A DNA stretch of 64,000 nt from Caenorhabditis elegans. Lineage: Eukaryota > Nematoda > Chromadorea > Rhabditida > Rhabditidae. Both the position numbers and the translations under genes were made by a program. The stretch covers positions 8,924,501 through 8,988,500 of the forward strand of contig NC_003280.10 in assembly GCF_000002985.6 (NCBI RefSeq). The letters run 5' to 3'. The notes under the pieces were generated by a model that was given only the letters and a program-made list of their open reading frames with translations, did not search any database and was not told the DNA's origin. Positions 39,843-50,930 of the stretch are shown here, one piece after another (the stretch's first letter is position 1; each line of letters starts with the position of its first letter).

Positions 39843-40389
39843 CTAATGATGACCATCCCATGAGGTGGTTCCGTGAGTCTTGTATTGGTAAGCTTCTTCA
39901 ACGAAAATCAAGGCAGCTGTGAATGCAACTCCAGCTTTCCATCCAGGAAGAATCAACTGAAATTTATTAAATAATTTTAAAAAATTCCCTAAATACATTA
40001 ATATAATTTTTGGAAAATCGGCTTGCTCGGAAATTTTCCAAACAAGAGCACATTTATAGGATACAATCCATAAAAATTTTTTAATATTATGTTGGTATTA
40101 TATTAATAATATTTAATTCATCTCGAAGAAAACACGAACCTTCTTGAAATGAGCCCATTGTCCAACAACGTGTGGATACTTTCGATCGTACAAGTAGACG
40201 TAGTTTCTGAAAGAAAAATCAATAATATATTTATTAATATTATCGATAAAAAACCGACCTGATCCATGGATCCTTCAATCCGATTTGAGCGAGTCGTTTT
40301 TCATGCTGCGCCAACTGTGGAAAATCGCGAAAATTGCTGTAGATTGAGTAGTTTGGGATCTTAAACGGCTCGTGATGTCCTCCACCCAT
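39843..40389 (-). CDS. NADH:ubiquinone oxidoreductase subunit NDUFB3-like
   Basis: Three exons (40389-40259, 40206-40140, 39956-39843) encode 103 aa, close to human NDUFB3 (98). The N-terminus MGGGHHEPFKIPNYSIY with its His pair, the run RKYPHVVGQWAHFKKLILPGW in two parts, and a single membrane helix (about 67-89) followed by a short tail ending TTSWDGHH match this B12 accessory subunit of respiratory complex I in the mitochondrial inner membrane. It corresponds to C18E9.4 as I remember it. It is transcribed away from the sec-62 gene, with only 284 bp between starts, so both probably use one bidirectional promoter. Confidence 0.9.
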
Positions 40390-40673
40390 TCTGGAATTAA
40401 AATAATTGAAAAAAAATGTTTTAGAAACCTGTATTATGAAAATAAATGAAGAGAACGATAAAATCAGAAAGAAATGCCAGCCGAGTTTGTGTAGATTTAC
40501 GCGGTGTGTAAGCGTGCGGCAGTTGCGTTTTCCGTCAGAGCGCAACTGCGGCACACTTTTCTCAATCAATTGTCAGGAGATTTTGGCTTGTTCCAACGCA
40601 CCACTTTTGTTTTGGCTGTATTTTCAGATTCTCAACATTTTTTCTGCTTTTTTAATAAAGGAAAACTTTAACC
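40390..40673. promoter_or_regulatory. Shared divergent promoter, NDUFB3-like / sec-62
   Basis: Only 284 bp separate the two start codons. The centre is GC-rich and contains TGCGGCAGTTGCG and, 20 bases on, GCGCAACTGCGGCAC, an inverted pair (CGGCAGTTGCG / CGCAACTGCG) at about 40511-40555. A pyrimidine tract and TTTTTCTGC lie before the sec-62 start. Confidence 0.55.
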
Positions 40674-42154
40674 ATGTCGAAACGTAATCAAAAAGTGAGT
40701 TTTTATTCGGAAAAATCAATATTAACTAGAAAAGAACGATGTTTTAATTCAAATTTCAGGGCGTATCTACGGAAGATGCCGTAAAAATGACGAAGGAGCA
40801 AGAAGACATTGCCAAATACATCAGATTCAATTGTCCGACAGCCACGACCATGTTTGAAGGAAACGAAGTTCATTATTTCAGTGGTATGTACAAATTTCAA
40901 TTGTTTATATTAATATCGCATATATTTTCAGGAAATAAAGCTGTCGATACTCTTTGGGAATCCAAGTACGGAAATAAAGCAAAGAAAGATGCAATGTTTA
41001 AAACAAGGTGGGCATTCTGTAGAAATTACGTAAATTTAAATAGATTCTAAATTTTCAGAGATGATTGCTTCCATTATATTTGCGAACTCAACTCGAAACA
41101 ATTATTCTTCCGTGCAAAAAAATTAGTAGCAAAGAAAAAAGAGAATAAAGATAAAGGAAACGATTCTTCTGGTAATCATAAAACTTAAAAAATATCTTAA
41201 AACACGTTTTTTTCAGCTGAAGTTACCAAATCTCCAAAAGGTGTAGTTGAAAAGAGAAATAAAAAAGCCAAAGAAGAAGAAACAGCAACCGAAGCTGAAG
41301 GTGATGAGAAAGAAGTGAAAAAAGACGAAAAGAAAGACGAAGAAAAAAAGAAAAAGAAGGTGAAGCTTCTTGTACATGAAGTTCAAGCATTCGTCGATGA
41401 CAAAGATGTCTACGTTTGGGTATTCGATCCAACTCCTCTCATGAAAAAGATTATTGGAGTACTTATGCGTAAGTTTTCCCTTTTTGATTTGTTATTTCCT
41501 GCTTTAGAAATGATTCAATGTGTAAAATTAAAATCCAATTAATATATTTCAGTCGTCGGTACAATTGTCGGATGCTTGTTCCCTCTATGGCCTGTATGGC
41601 TTCGCCAAGGAGTTTATTACGTATCAATTACTGGAATTGGATGTTTTGCAGCTATCATTGTCACTGCTATACGTGAGTTGTTTCAACAATAATATTCATT
41701 TTTCGATTATTTTCAGTCCGTACTATTCTTTTCGGAATTATCTACGCTGTTACTTTCGGAAAACACAAACTCTGGGTTCTGCCGAACTTGACTGAAGACT
41801 GTGGAGTTCTTGAATCATTCCAACCATGGTATACTTATGAGTATGTTGGTGATGAGAAGAAAGAAGCTAAGAAAGATAAGAAAGATAAAAAGTCGAAAAA
41901 AGAAAAGGATTCTGATGCAGAAGAGGAGGAGCAAGACCACATTGCTGCTGAACAGGAGCAAAAAGAGGAAGAAGACGATGATGCTGAAAAAAATAGTCAG
42001 GCATCAACTGATGATAATTATGAAAAAATTGAAGACGAGGTAATCTGATAAGTGTTTCAATTTAAATAATTATAATTTTGAAATTTAGGAAATCTCTGCT
42101 CCACCATCACCAAGTGACGATGCTCCTCGAAAACGTCGTCCAGCTAAAGTCTAG
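40674..42154 (+). CDS. sec-62: Sec62, ER protein translocation factor
   Basis: Eight exons (40674-40694, 40760-40883, 40932-41007, 41059-41171, 41217-41468, 41553-41672, 41717-42039, 42089-42154) encode 364 aa. Sec62 works with the Sec61 channel and Sec63 in post-translational protein import into the ER. Visible: an N-terminal cytosolic domain (YIRFNCPTATTMFEGNEVHYFSG, DTLWESKYG), a highly charged Lys/Glu linker (about 115-165), the conserved VWVFDPTPLMKKIIGVLM, two closely spaced membrane segments (about 190-212 and 220-250), and a second charged acidic/basic tail ending RKRRPAKV. This is the animal form with a long charged tail. The symbol is by orthology; the locus is C18E9.2 as I remember it. 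It shares a promoter region with the divergent complex I gene. Confidence 0.93.
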
Positions 42155-42696
42155 AAATTTAGTTTATCCTGAAATTTTTCCATTCCACATTTCTGCATTT
42201 ATGAAAACTTGTCCTGAAAATCTATTGCATTACCCTCATCCTGTCGGTTTCGTCACATTTTAAATACTATTTTTCGTCCCATTCTTCCATACTGTGATTA
42301 CCCTCTTGGCTAGTTTCTTCTTTCTCAGTCACTCTTCATTGTTCTTGCATAACTAAAATCTGAATGTTTCCGTTTCGGTCCACTATTGGACATATAATAA
42401 ATTGGTCTATACAAAAGTCAAACAAGATAATTTCTTCATCAAACTTGGCTCATATAACAATAGAAAATTGAATAACTTGAAACATGCCAAAATGAATGTA
42501 GAAAATAATGATATAAATATGTGGAGATGGGGGGAGAAAGAGGAAGTACGACCCGTGTTGATTAACACAATTCCGAATCGGACTGATGGAACAAGAAAAG
42601 GGAGATAAATGTGAAAAGATGACCATCACAGCACATCAAAAAGACGTGGTTAAAGCATGAATTGTCTATAGAGTGTTCGTAGAATGGAATAACAAA
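42155..42696. other. Convergent 3' region of sec-62 and szy-20
   Basis: Tail-to-tail gap of 540 bp. AATAAA-type signals occur near 42397 on the plus strand. No gene is supported. Confidence 0.6.
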
Positions 42697-44793
42697 CTAT
42701 TGAGGCCGATTCTGCTGCAACGCTGGCCATTGGGATGCAGACATCATTGGATGTGGTCCAAGAATTCCAGCGCCAGTGTTTGGGGATCCATTGTTTGCGT
42801 GTTGTTCTCGAATCGCATTCACATTACGTGGTGGGCATCTGCAAAAAGAATGTTAACAATATTTTAAAATGAGCCAAGTAATTGAAACTCACCCAAATGG
42901 AATTGGATTTTGACTCATCGGAGGTTGCTGTAGATTTGGTTGATAATTGTTCTTTTGCATATCATTTCTATTCTGTCCGAATTTTCCTGATTTGTTCTGC
43001 TGCTGCTGTGGCTGATGCTGCTGTTTTCTACCATTATTCGGATTGTTCTGGTTGGAATTTCCGTTTTGGTAGAACTGACCATTCTGAGGCTGTGACGAAT
43101 ATGATCGCTGCTGACCTTGCTGCTGCATATTCCTATTCTGATAGTTTTGACCATTGTTGGTCATACATCTATTCTGCATTTGATTCATCAACGGCGGGGG
43201 CTTTGCTGTCGGCCCACTGTTGCATGGCATCTGATACATCATCGGCTGTCGATTCTGTCCACGACCAGCACCATTCTGCTGTGGATAACTATTCACCTGA
43301 TTTCTTTGGTTCTGTTGATTCATCACTTGGCCATTTATAACCTGTTGGTGTTGCTGAGGCGGTTGATGTTGAATCTGTTGGCATTGTTGCTGTTGTTGTT
43401 GAATTTGGTGTAGTTGTCCTGCATTCATTTGATGGTGCAGTTGTCCTTGGGGTTGGAAGTTTGGAGGTGGGTAGGCCATGTTTGGTAGATTGTACGGAAT
43501 GTAGTTCTGAAACTATTAATAGGTTATTTGAATCGTCCATTATTTTGTCATATTTTTATGGTATTAACCAAATAAATCATTCAATTAGAAAGGAGTGGTT
43601 ACAATCACAACAACAAAAAAACAAACCATTGGCTGTTGGGTAGGCGCCTGATAATAATATATCGCTTGATCATTTTGACCATCACCGTTGCTGTTTTGTG
43701 ATGTTGTGGAAATAGCTGAGGCTTCATGCGGAACAAACTGATGTTGGGTCTGATTATGATACTGTATCGGAATTTGTACGTTCATCTGCATCATATACTG
43801 ATTATCCAAATACTGTTGTTGATGAAGCGATTGTTGTTGTAACGTTGGCTGGAAATTTGGTTGCTTCTGTTGAAACCCAGGCGGTCCATTGTAAACTCCG
43901 CCGCTCTCCGATACCGATGGTGGTGGCTGCTGAAGCTTTAGATCGGGTTAGGAAAGTAATACAGGTTAGGACGAAAACTGAGTTAAATTCCCTGCTACTG
44001 TTTTTATAAACTAACCGTAAAATCTGGAGTATATTGCCGTTCAGGAGGGACAATTTCAGCTGGCTGCTCCATTAATTCGCGGCTCAATTCCTCTCCATAG
44101 TGCTCTACCATGTTTTGTTGAGTCATTTTGAGAGTTTCAGGTGATTTGGAGCGATCAATAAACTTGATTTCTTTGATTTCCTGATTATCGGGTTTGTACT
44201 CGGTTCCCAAAATTCTGTTACGAGCTGCTTGGTATGCAGCTTGTCGTTCCTCATAAGTAGGAGCAGGTTGTTTTTCCTTTTGATTTAATTTGTGGTGAGA
44301 GCGAGATCGGACGTTTGTCACTGGCTGTTCTTCTGTATCTGCAGATGTTGGTGGCGATGCTTCGATGACATTTTCAGATGCAGCAAAACCATCTTTAGGG
44401 CGCCGAAGGAACACTCGTTTAGGCTCTTCAGCTGATGGTCCGAGACCTTCTTCTGTCTGGAGTCTGAAAAAATAAAAATTTGATTTGCAAAACGATTAAT
44501 CGGTTAAATATCAACTTACTTCGAAACGACACCGCTACTCTCTTCTGCTTTTACTTTCTCAAAAAATGCTTCCTTCTTTTCTTCCTTCCGCTGAAGAAGT
44601 TTTACCTAAAATCAATATAAATTACATTTCAAATAACTTTATAAACTTTAGAACAAACCTTCTCAACCTTATCCATTAATTCCTTGACTGGATCCGCATC
44701 TGCATCATCCCAGCTATCGGCGACAACTAGAGAAACTTTGCAAATATTAAAAATATGATTAGGAACATTTAACTTACCATTTTCTTTACTCAT
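42697..44793 (-). CDS. szy-20: SZY-20, SUZ-domain RNA-associated centrosome-size regulator
   Basis: Seven exons (44793-44778, 44726-44659, 44605-44520, 44463-44016, 43929-43627, 43506-42893, 42838-42697) encode 558 aa. The SUZ domain is visible at about 119-150 (KEKQPAPTYEERQAAYQAARNRILG, in parts), preceded by an acidic N-terminus (ADSWDDADADPVKELMDKVEK). Residues about 207-510 are extremely Gln/Asn/Pro-rich, with HQIQQQQQQCQQIQHQ and QPQQQQNKSGKFGQNRND. The last exon gives the conserved-looking end NVNAIREQHANNGSP ... WPALQQNRPQ. SUZ proteins bind RNA; in C. elegans SZY-20 limits ZYG-1 and centrosome size, which is literature memory. The Gln tract produces long Leu-rich and Ser-rich shadow frames on the plus strand. 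Domain, low complexity and neighbours all agree. Confidence 0.92.
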
Positions 44794-45587
44794 AACGCAA
44801 TTAGAAACAGAGGAAATGTGTGTGGCTGTAAAACAAAAAATATGGATCAATGAAAAGAGAACGGGCGGCAAAATGAGTGGTGCTCGCGACGGAGCAAGAC
44901 GGGTCCGTTTTCGGTGGAGAGTGCACGCGGAGAGCGCAAGAAGAAATCGGGAAGTGCGCAAAGACTCGTTCATGACGTCTTTTTTAATGTGTAAAACGAG
45001 GGAAATTCAAATTTAGATTTTTTTAGACGACAGAATTTGTCAATTGTTTGGGAAAAATATATTTTAAAAATTAACATTCGTGAAACGAAAAATCTTTAAA
45101 AATTTCTGCATGAAAAATGAAATTTGAAACCGTGCGCAGGTTGCAAAACATCACTCGAGGCACGGTTTCGTGGGCGTGGTTACAGTACTCTTGATTAAAG
45201 GCGCATGGTCTGTTTTAAACGCCCACTAAGGTTATAGGCACAGAAATTGATTTTTGAAACGAAAAAAGCAATTTTGAACAACTGTAATCAGGTTTTGAGT
45301 TCATATTTTCAAAAAAAAAATATTTTACTACATTTAAATCGGTACAGGATTTTGACCTTTCAGTGCCCAGCATTTTCTTTGAAACAATTCATCCCGATCA
45401 GCAATAATTCTTTTCGCATTTGCAATTTATTCTATAATTAGATAAGAGGATGACTCGTGGAAGATGGCAAGCGTGCCGCATTATTTCAAACTGATAACAC
45501 ACATTCTCGCTCTCAATCAATTTCCGACTGAAAATCGACCACAGCCTCTTTCGTTTGTCTTGTTGGACGGAAGCGCATTAAAGTATC
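44794..45587. other. Intergenic region szy-20 / membrane protein
   Basis: Divergent promoter region of about 0.8 kb. It contains a GC-rich block next to the szy-20 start (44870-44960), an inverted repeat GAAACCGTGC / GCACGGTTTC (45128-45172) and a repeat fragment TACAGTACTCTTGATTAAAGGCGCA near 45183. A TTTCAG at 45357-45362 could be the trans-splice acceptor for the downstream gene. Confidence 0.55.
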
Positions 45588-47405
45588 ATGTCGAGCGTTT
45601 CAGAGAAAGAGCATCGAATGTAAGTTTTAAGATTTCATATTTGGAGGATTTTTTATTAATTCCAGAATCGATGATTTTGATTATGGGGATAATGTATCTA
45701 TTATTGATAGATCTGAAATTGTTGATGTGAGTTTAATTATAATTTTTTTGAGACATTATGACACGATTTTGCTAGTAGTTACTTGATTTGAAAATGACTA
45801 AAAGATTATTTGGAACATTTTCCTGTTTACTTTGTGCAAATACACAGTAATATTTTTTAGTTTCTAAAATTTACACAAAATTGAATATCCAGAATGAGAT
45901 GACGTTCCTGAAAATGTCAAACTTCAATTTCTGATGAACAATTTTGTCCAAGTTAGCACCTGTAACGACGAGCACAACTGAGATCGTGGCGGGACCCAAT
46001 AAGAGATACGACGTGCGCCTTTAAAACAATATTTCACTTTTTTACGAAGTTACGATATGTCGTCAGCGAAATTCAAATGCTTTCGAATAACCACAAAAGC
46101 TATTCAGGCTTGTACATTCGAACGCTACTTGAAACAACTAGAATTCATATATTATGAAGAATTTCTGATTCATTAGGATCTGTTTAATTGTAAAAACTTT
46201 CAGTGGAGTGCCATAGTTATCAAAATTATTCTGGGACTTGTGTTCATTGGTTTTGCATCTGGATGCATCATATACTCTGTAATCACATGTATGCACAAAA
46301 AAACACAAAAATCAATTCTAAAAGTGTATTTTTAGCAGAGGAGTATGTACACCCAGCCGCTATAAACTCAACTTTCTTCTCCTATGATGTCAGTCAACAC
46401 TGTGACAATGGAACATTGACGTGGTCGAATAGGACAGGATCTATTAATGATTATGATGTAGGTCTAATTATTAACTTGATATTCTCAAGTTTAATTCTAA
46501 ATAGAAAGATTACAGTATTCCGAAAAGATAATTGAATCAACTTGTAAGATTTTAATATTGAATTCAGAAAGTGACAACTGGAATCGCGTGGTTACAGGAC
46601 TCAACCAGAAAACGCATTTATCATAGAATCGGAATTGCTCCAAATGACAAGGACTGGAGGGTTTCTCATTATGTTTTTGTGTAAGAAACTTTTTTTTTTT
46701 GGAAAATTTATGTCAATTTTTGTATTCTGTATTGATCAGTTCTTGGAACATCGAGGAATTGCGTAATTAACGGGCCTCTTTTTTACACTTGAAATTCCAT
46801 TTTATTTGGAAGTTCTGGTGTCCGCAGTGTTTATGTTTACATCGCTACTTTTAAAAAAAGTTTATTTAAAATTATATATTGCCCCTTCTTGTAATGAGCA
46901 TTTCAAAATTTGTTTCAGAAACCATACATTCTTCGTTGATCGTAACGGATGCACCAGACAAGCATACGGTTATGATGAGTATCTGAGAAGGTTCATCTGA
47001 ATTTAATCATTATCAAAACCACATTTTTATTTAATTTCAGACTCGGATTCCATAAGATCAGAATGCAACGAACCGAGTCAATTTCAGTTGAAGAAGATGA
47101 GAGTGTGAAAGTGAACTTCTACGAAGGCGAACCATCACATGATATTATGATCGATGGAATTCATCCAACAATTGTTAGAGCATACACTCAACCGGATAAT
47201 TGTATGTGTTTGAAATTGACAAAGCTCTAATAATTATAGACAAATTTCAGCGTTCACTTATGCATGGGAATACATTTTCCCACAAACTCCAGACGAGACA
47301 GGCCTTTTCCGAAAGGATTATTGGTTTCCCGAAATGAAGGCGGGAGTTGACGATGAAGGAATATTCGAAGAATTGCCATCGTCCTGTTATAAACAAACTG
47401 ATTAG
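45588..47405 (+). CDS. Single-pass type II-like membrane protein, unknown function
   Basis: Eight exons (45588-45619, 45666-45726, 46204-46288, 46336-46457, 46568-46680, 46919-46990, 47041-47201, 47251-47405) encode 266 aa. A 31-residue acidic cytoplasmic head (MSSVSEKEHRIIDDFDYGDN) precedes one membrane helix at about 33-57 (SAIVIKIILGLVFIGFASGCIIYSV). The remaining 205 residues are probably lumenal or extracellular, with N-glycosylation sites (NST, NGT, NRT, NHT) and cysteines at QHCDNG, NGCTRQ and SSCYKQTD. I do not recognise the family. The start at 45588 was chosen because exon 1 then ends in the phase required by exon 2 using a strong donor (AAT|GTAAGT). An ORF from 45464 in another frame can be joined with a weaker donor at 45582, so the N-terminus is uncertain. 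Confidence 0.75.
45953..46030 (+). repeat. Dispersed repeat copy (GAGATCGTGGCG) with GTGCGCCTTTAAA tail
   Basis: AGCACCTGTAACGACGAGC, ACAACTGAGATCGTGGCGGG, then ACGTGCGCCTTTAAAAC. The first half matches 2715-2757 and the reverse complement of 53865-53915. The second half matches the AGTACTGTA-type repeat. It lies in the 477-bp intron of the membrane protein gene. Confidence 0.65.
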
Positions 47406-47874
47406 AATATATAATTGCCTTACCACCCCTACTTTGTACATCCAATGAATGAATAGTTAAGATTCTGGTTTCAATTTTATTAAAGGCCATAACAGAAAAT
47501 TAAAATTATATGCTTATGATTCTCCTTCACTGGTTCTGTACTGAAGAGTCATGAAATGCACTTAAACCAACAAAGGAAACTCTAGAGGAAGGGGAAACGA
47601 TAATAAATTCATATTACTACTAAAACCGCTCTAAAAAGACGATAAGAAAAAAACAAAGAATGTCAACGAATTAATGGAAGACTGTTGGATTGATTGATGG
47701 AATTCAACCTATAAATAATAGGCATATGTGCTAATCCTAAAACTAAAAAATAAAGGGGAAAAAGACGAATAACAACTTATGAGACGGCGAGGAGAGAAAT
47801 GATTGAGAAAAAGTAAGAGAATGAATACTTCGTCGTATTGTCAACAGATAAACAAGAGGACAGTGAGCAACGAA
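47406..47874. other. Convergent 3' region upstream of the tomm-40 stop
   Basis: Tail-to-tail gap with purine-rich sequence; nothing else is seen. Confidence 0.6.
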
Positions 47875-49066
47875 TTAACCAATGATAAGTCCGATTCCGA
47901 ACTTTCCAGCAGCCTTCACGTGGTTAAGAGTACCCGATAGAGCCAAGGTGAATGGGAGCTGCTGACTGAGACGTTTTTCGAATACACCACCAACAGTCCT
48001 GAAAACGAGAATCATAAATATTTAAATGTTTAAGATGTTCTAAAATCTCACCAGTTAGTGTCAAAGCTAGCTCTCATGGTTACACCTTCCTCTGGCAGCT
48101 CGGTTTGATAGGCTAGCGTGGTGACGGCTTCTCCAACATTGGCATTGCACTCAAATTCGACTCCGAACGCCAAGTTTTCATTTTGTTTGTGATAGTAAGT
48201 TAGGTGTACTCCTGAAAATGCATCAATCTCTTTTTTCCTTCTCACTAACAAATAAAACATACCGGATGCCCCGAGTGTGGCAGCTGCGATGAAATGATTT
48301 GCAGTGTATCGAGCTGCATACGAAAGCACTGAGATCTGTCCTCCAGGAATATTCTTTCCATACTGATATACCATCTCAGTTCCCACATCAAGACGGGGTG
48401 TAAGTCTCCGCAAAAACTGTCCAACCAAGATACCAGCTTCGTTGACAAGATCAATGTTTGCCAAAGTGAGACCCAGCGTGCTGAGACGGCCTCTGAAAAT
48501 GCACATTTTAAATTTGTATGGTTAGAAATAACATACTTTCTCTCAATTGTGGCTTGCGCACCAGCCAATTTTCCTTGCTGGATTTGCCCTTGAAGTTTTG
48601 TTCGGTATATTCCTGAAGTAAAATATAAAAAATCACAGAAATTTCGAAAAATATCAGACCAAGTTGGTGAAGTATGGTTGCGGTAGTGTTTCCATTTACA
48701 TCAGTGTCTCCAAGAAGAATTGGGTAAGCTTCTGCCGGTCCAACCTGAAATGATTGTTGAAACGAAATTTTTGAAAAGACATTTCTACCTGATTGGTTCC
48801 TACATATGTTGCTCCAAATCGGTATCCGGTGTTCATTGCAGAGAGAGAAAGAGTGTGAGAAACCTGAAAACATCAATTTTACAGCATTTTATGAACTAAG
48901 AACATGTTACCTGGAAGTGCGAACTCAGTCCTTTATTAACCATCAGCTTGGCTCCTTCGAAACATGTTGGGAAGACATCACGAGCTTTGCGGTGGAGTTC
49001 TTCGTATGAACCCGGATTTGTTTGAGGAATCGGTGAGGCGAGCTCACTTTCTGTTGGTGTCGCCAT
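47875..49066 (-). CDS. tomm-40: TOM40, mitochondrial outer-membrane import channel
   Basis: Seven exons (49066-48911, 48863-48789, 48744-48660, 48612-48537, 48492-48263, 48211-48052, 47998-47875) encode 301 aa. TOM40 is the beta-barrel pore through which nearly all nuclear-encoded mitochondrial proteins enter. Visible: the N-terminal [35 protein letters not shown] in two parts, alternating hydrophobic strands throughout, [23 protein letters not shown], and the C-terminal strand [25 protein letters not shown], which carries the beta-signal pattern for SAM insertion. There is no signal peptide, as expected. Length and neighbours match tomm-40 (C18E9.6) as I remember it. All six splice junctions keep frame. 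Confidence 0.96.
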
Positions 49067-50930
49067 CTGCAAAACTATTTTTAGTAGGAAATTTTTAACA
49101 ATTTCAACCCAAATTTGAAGTGAACAAACGATAAAAAGGAAAACATGACGTAATTATTCAGTGTACCTAAATCATATAGTCCACCTAATTTATAAGATTG
49201 AATTTGGTGCGAAAACTTTAATTACTTCCTGAAAAATATTTAAATAATCATAAATATCAAAAAAGTTGAAGAAAACTACTTGAAAAATAATAAAACCAAG
49301 GTTTTTTATTTAGAAGGGTTTATTCGCAGCACAGTTAAACAACACGCAGGTGGCATTGCGGAGCATCGTTGTACAATGAAAATTACGAGAATTCAATTCT
49401 TGAAGCCATAGAATTGAAGAAAGCAAAAAACCGAAGACATAATTAAATACAGACATTAGAAAAACCTTCTGCTTTGACAGAGAATCTTTTAATTTGATAT
49501 CAGCACTTATCAAGTTCAGTAATAAACGTATCTTTGCAAAGGTTTAATATAATTTAAAAAGAGTAAACGTACGTGAAACGTGAATTTTAAAAAAAGTGAA
49601 CTCAGTACACATGACAATCCAGCTTGGCAAGCTGCGGAAAGCCGATCTATTAATTTTTTAAAATTAATTTTAGCAATAAAAAATGCGTCCACCCGTTCCT
49701 CTGCTCAGAAGAGAGCTTTTTTTGATGTGTTGAAGGTAAAATTCAAAATTTCTCCGACCATCTTGAAAACTGAAATTTTAGCATCCCGAGAATGTCATAT
49801 TCACGATAATTCGAACGGTTTTTGGAATAATGGGTCCGTGAGGAGTAATTCAGGAGAATGCGACGGATTTCGGAATGTGGACGACAAAGATTTGGTAAAT
49901 GTGCAGACAAGTGTTCAGTGTGAGTTTAAAACGGGCACGGAAACGGAAGCGGGCACTCTCCTTTACTAGGAGTACTGTAGTTTAGTGTGGTGAAGCAGTA
50001 GTGGTGCAAAGCACCGCTAGAAAGAGCCTCCTCTATCGAAGGGCAGGTAGGGGAGTTCAAGGGATTCGGCATCGGCTTCGACTCGTGGCTTCGAGAGTCC
50101 GCATTTGAGCAGCTGGCTGTCTCCGCATTGTGCACACGACAACACACGTCTACCTTCAATTTTTGCATTATACTTGTCCAGAAGCGTCGAGCGTCGACAC
50201 CTCCGCCTGCTGAGCTAGATTCTCGTCGATCATGGGAGTTCCACTGTTCGACTGTTCCACTGTTCCAGGGTCGTATATTTTGATGGGGAGACCGAGGGCT
50301 TCAGTCACCGTTTTGGGATCCGGCCAATCTTTTGATGCGGGAGGGGGATGGACCTAACATTCCAGCAAGTGGGTCACACTTCCTGTGTGTTCACCACTTT
50401 CACGAAGAATGGCACCGCAGTGTAGCTGGGTACCATCGTTAAATGTCCGCATATCATCCTAGCCAACTCAACTCTAGTTGTTCTGGGATCTCTCAACAAT
50501 CTCTCCTCGTCTGATCCCGCTGGGGGCTAAGGTGCCTAGCAAAGTGCTCGGTGGCTTTTGATTCAGGCATCCGGCCTACTTTACGTATTCCTAGTAAATT
50601 GATAAATTTCTCGATAATTCCGCAAGACCTCTCAAAACACAGCCATCATTTCAGAGTCTGAAACTAGTTTCTCAGTTCCTTTCTAACTTATTCATCCTTC
50701 CAATTTCATGTATTACTGTTGTTTGGTCCTATGCCCACAAGATGTCTTCTATATAGTTTGATCTACACGGCATGACTTTCTAAATATGTAAACTGCTTTC
50801 TTCCCACTTGCCATGTTGTCTTCCCCTTCCCGCCCCAAGTGGTTATTATGAACGCGAGACATTCTAGTCCCACTGCCTAGCCACTGAGCGGTTGCTTAGT
50901 AGTCCTCTTGTATTCACTACTTTTGGGTCA
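49067..50930. other. Intergenic region upstream of tomm-40
   Basis: The first 900 bp are AT-rich. A 390-nt open frame at 49580-49969 (+) has no clear start context or domain and is left out. From 49970 to 50560 the base composition rises (CACCGCTAG, GCATCGGCTTCGAC, TCCCGCTGGGGGC) with no reading frame. At about 50620-50700 lies a diverged relative of the 86-bp tandem unit (ACCTCTCAAAACACAGCC, ATTTCAGAGTCTG). Confidence 0.5.

Noticed and set aside
42882-43413. Long Leu/His- and Ser/Ala-rich open frames on the plus strand
   Set aside because: They are shadows of the CAG/CAA-rich Gln/Asn exon of szy-20.
49580-49969. 129-codon open frame (+) upstream of the tandem array
   Set aside because: The composition changes halfway, there is no recognisable domain, and a plausible intron (GTAAAA...TTTTAG) does not clarify it. 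It could be a small gene, but I cannot support it.
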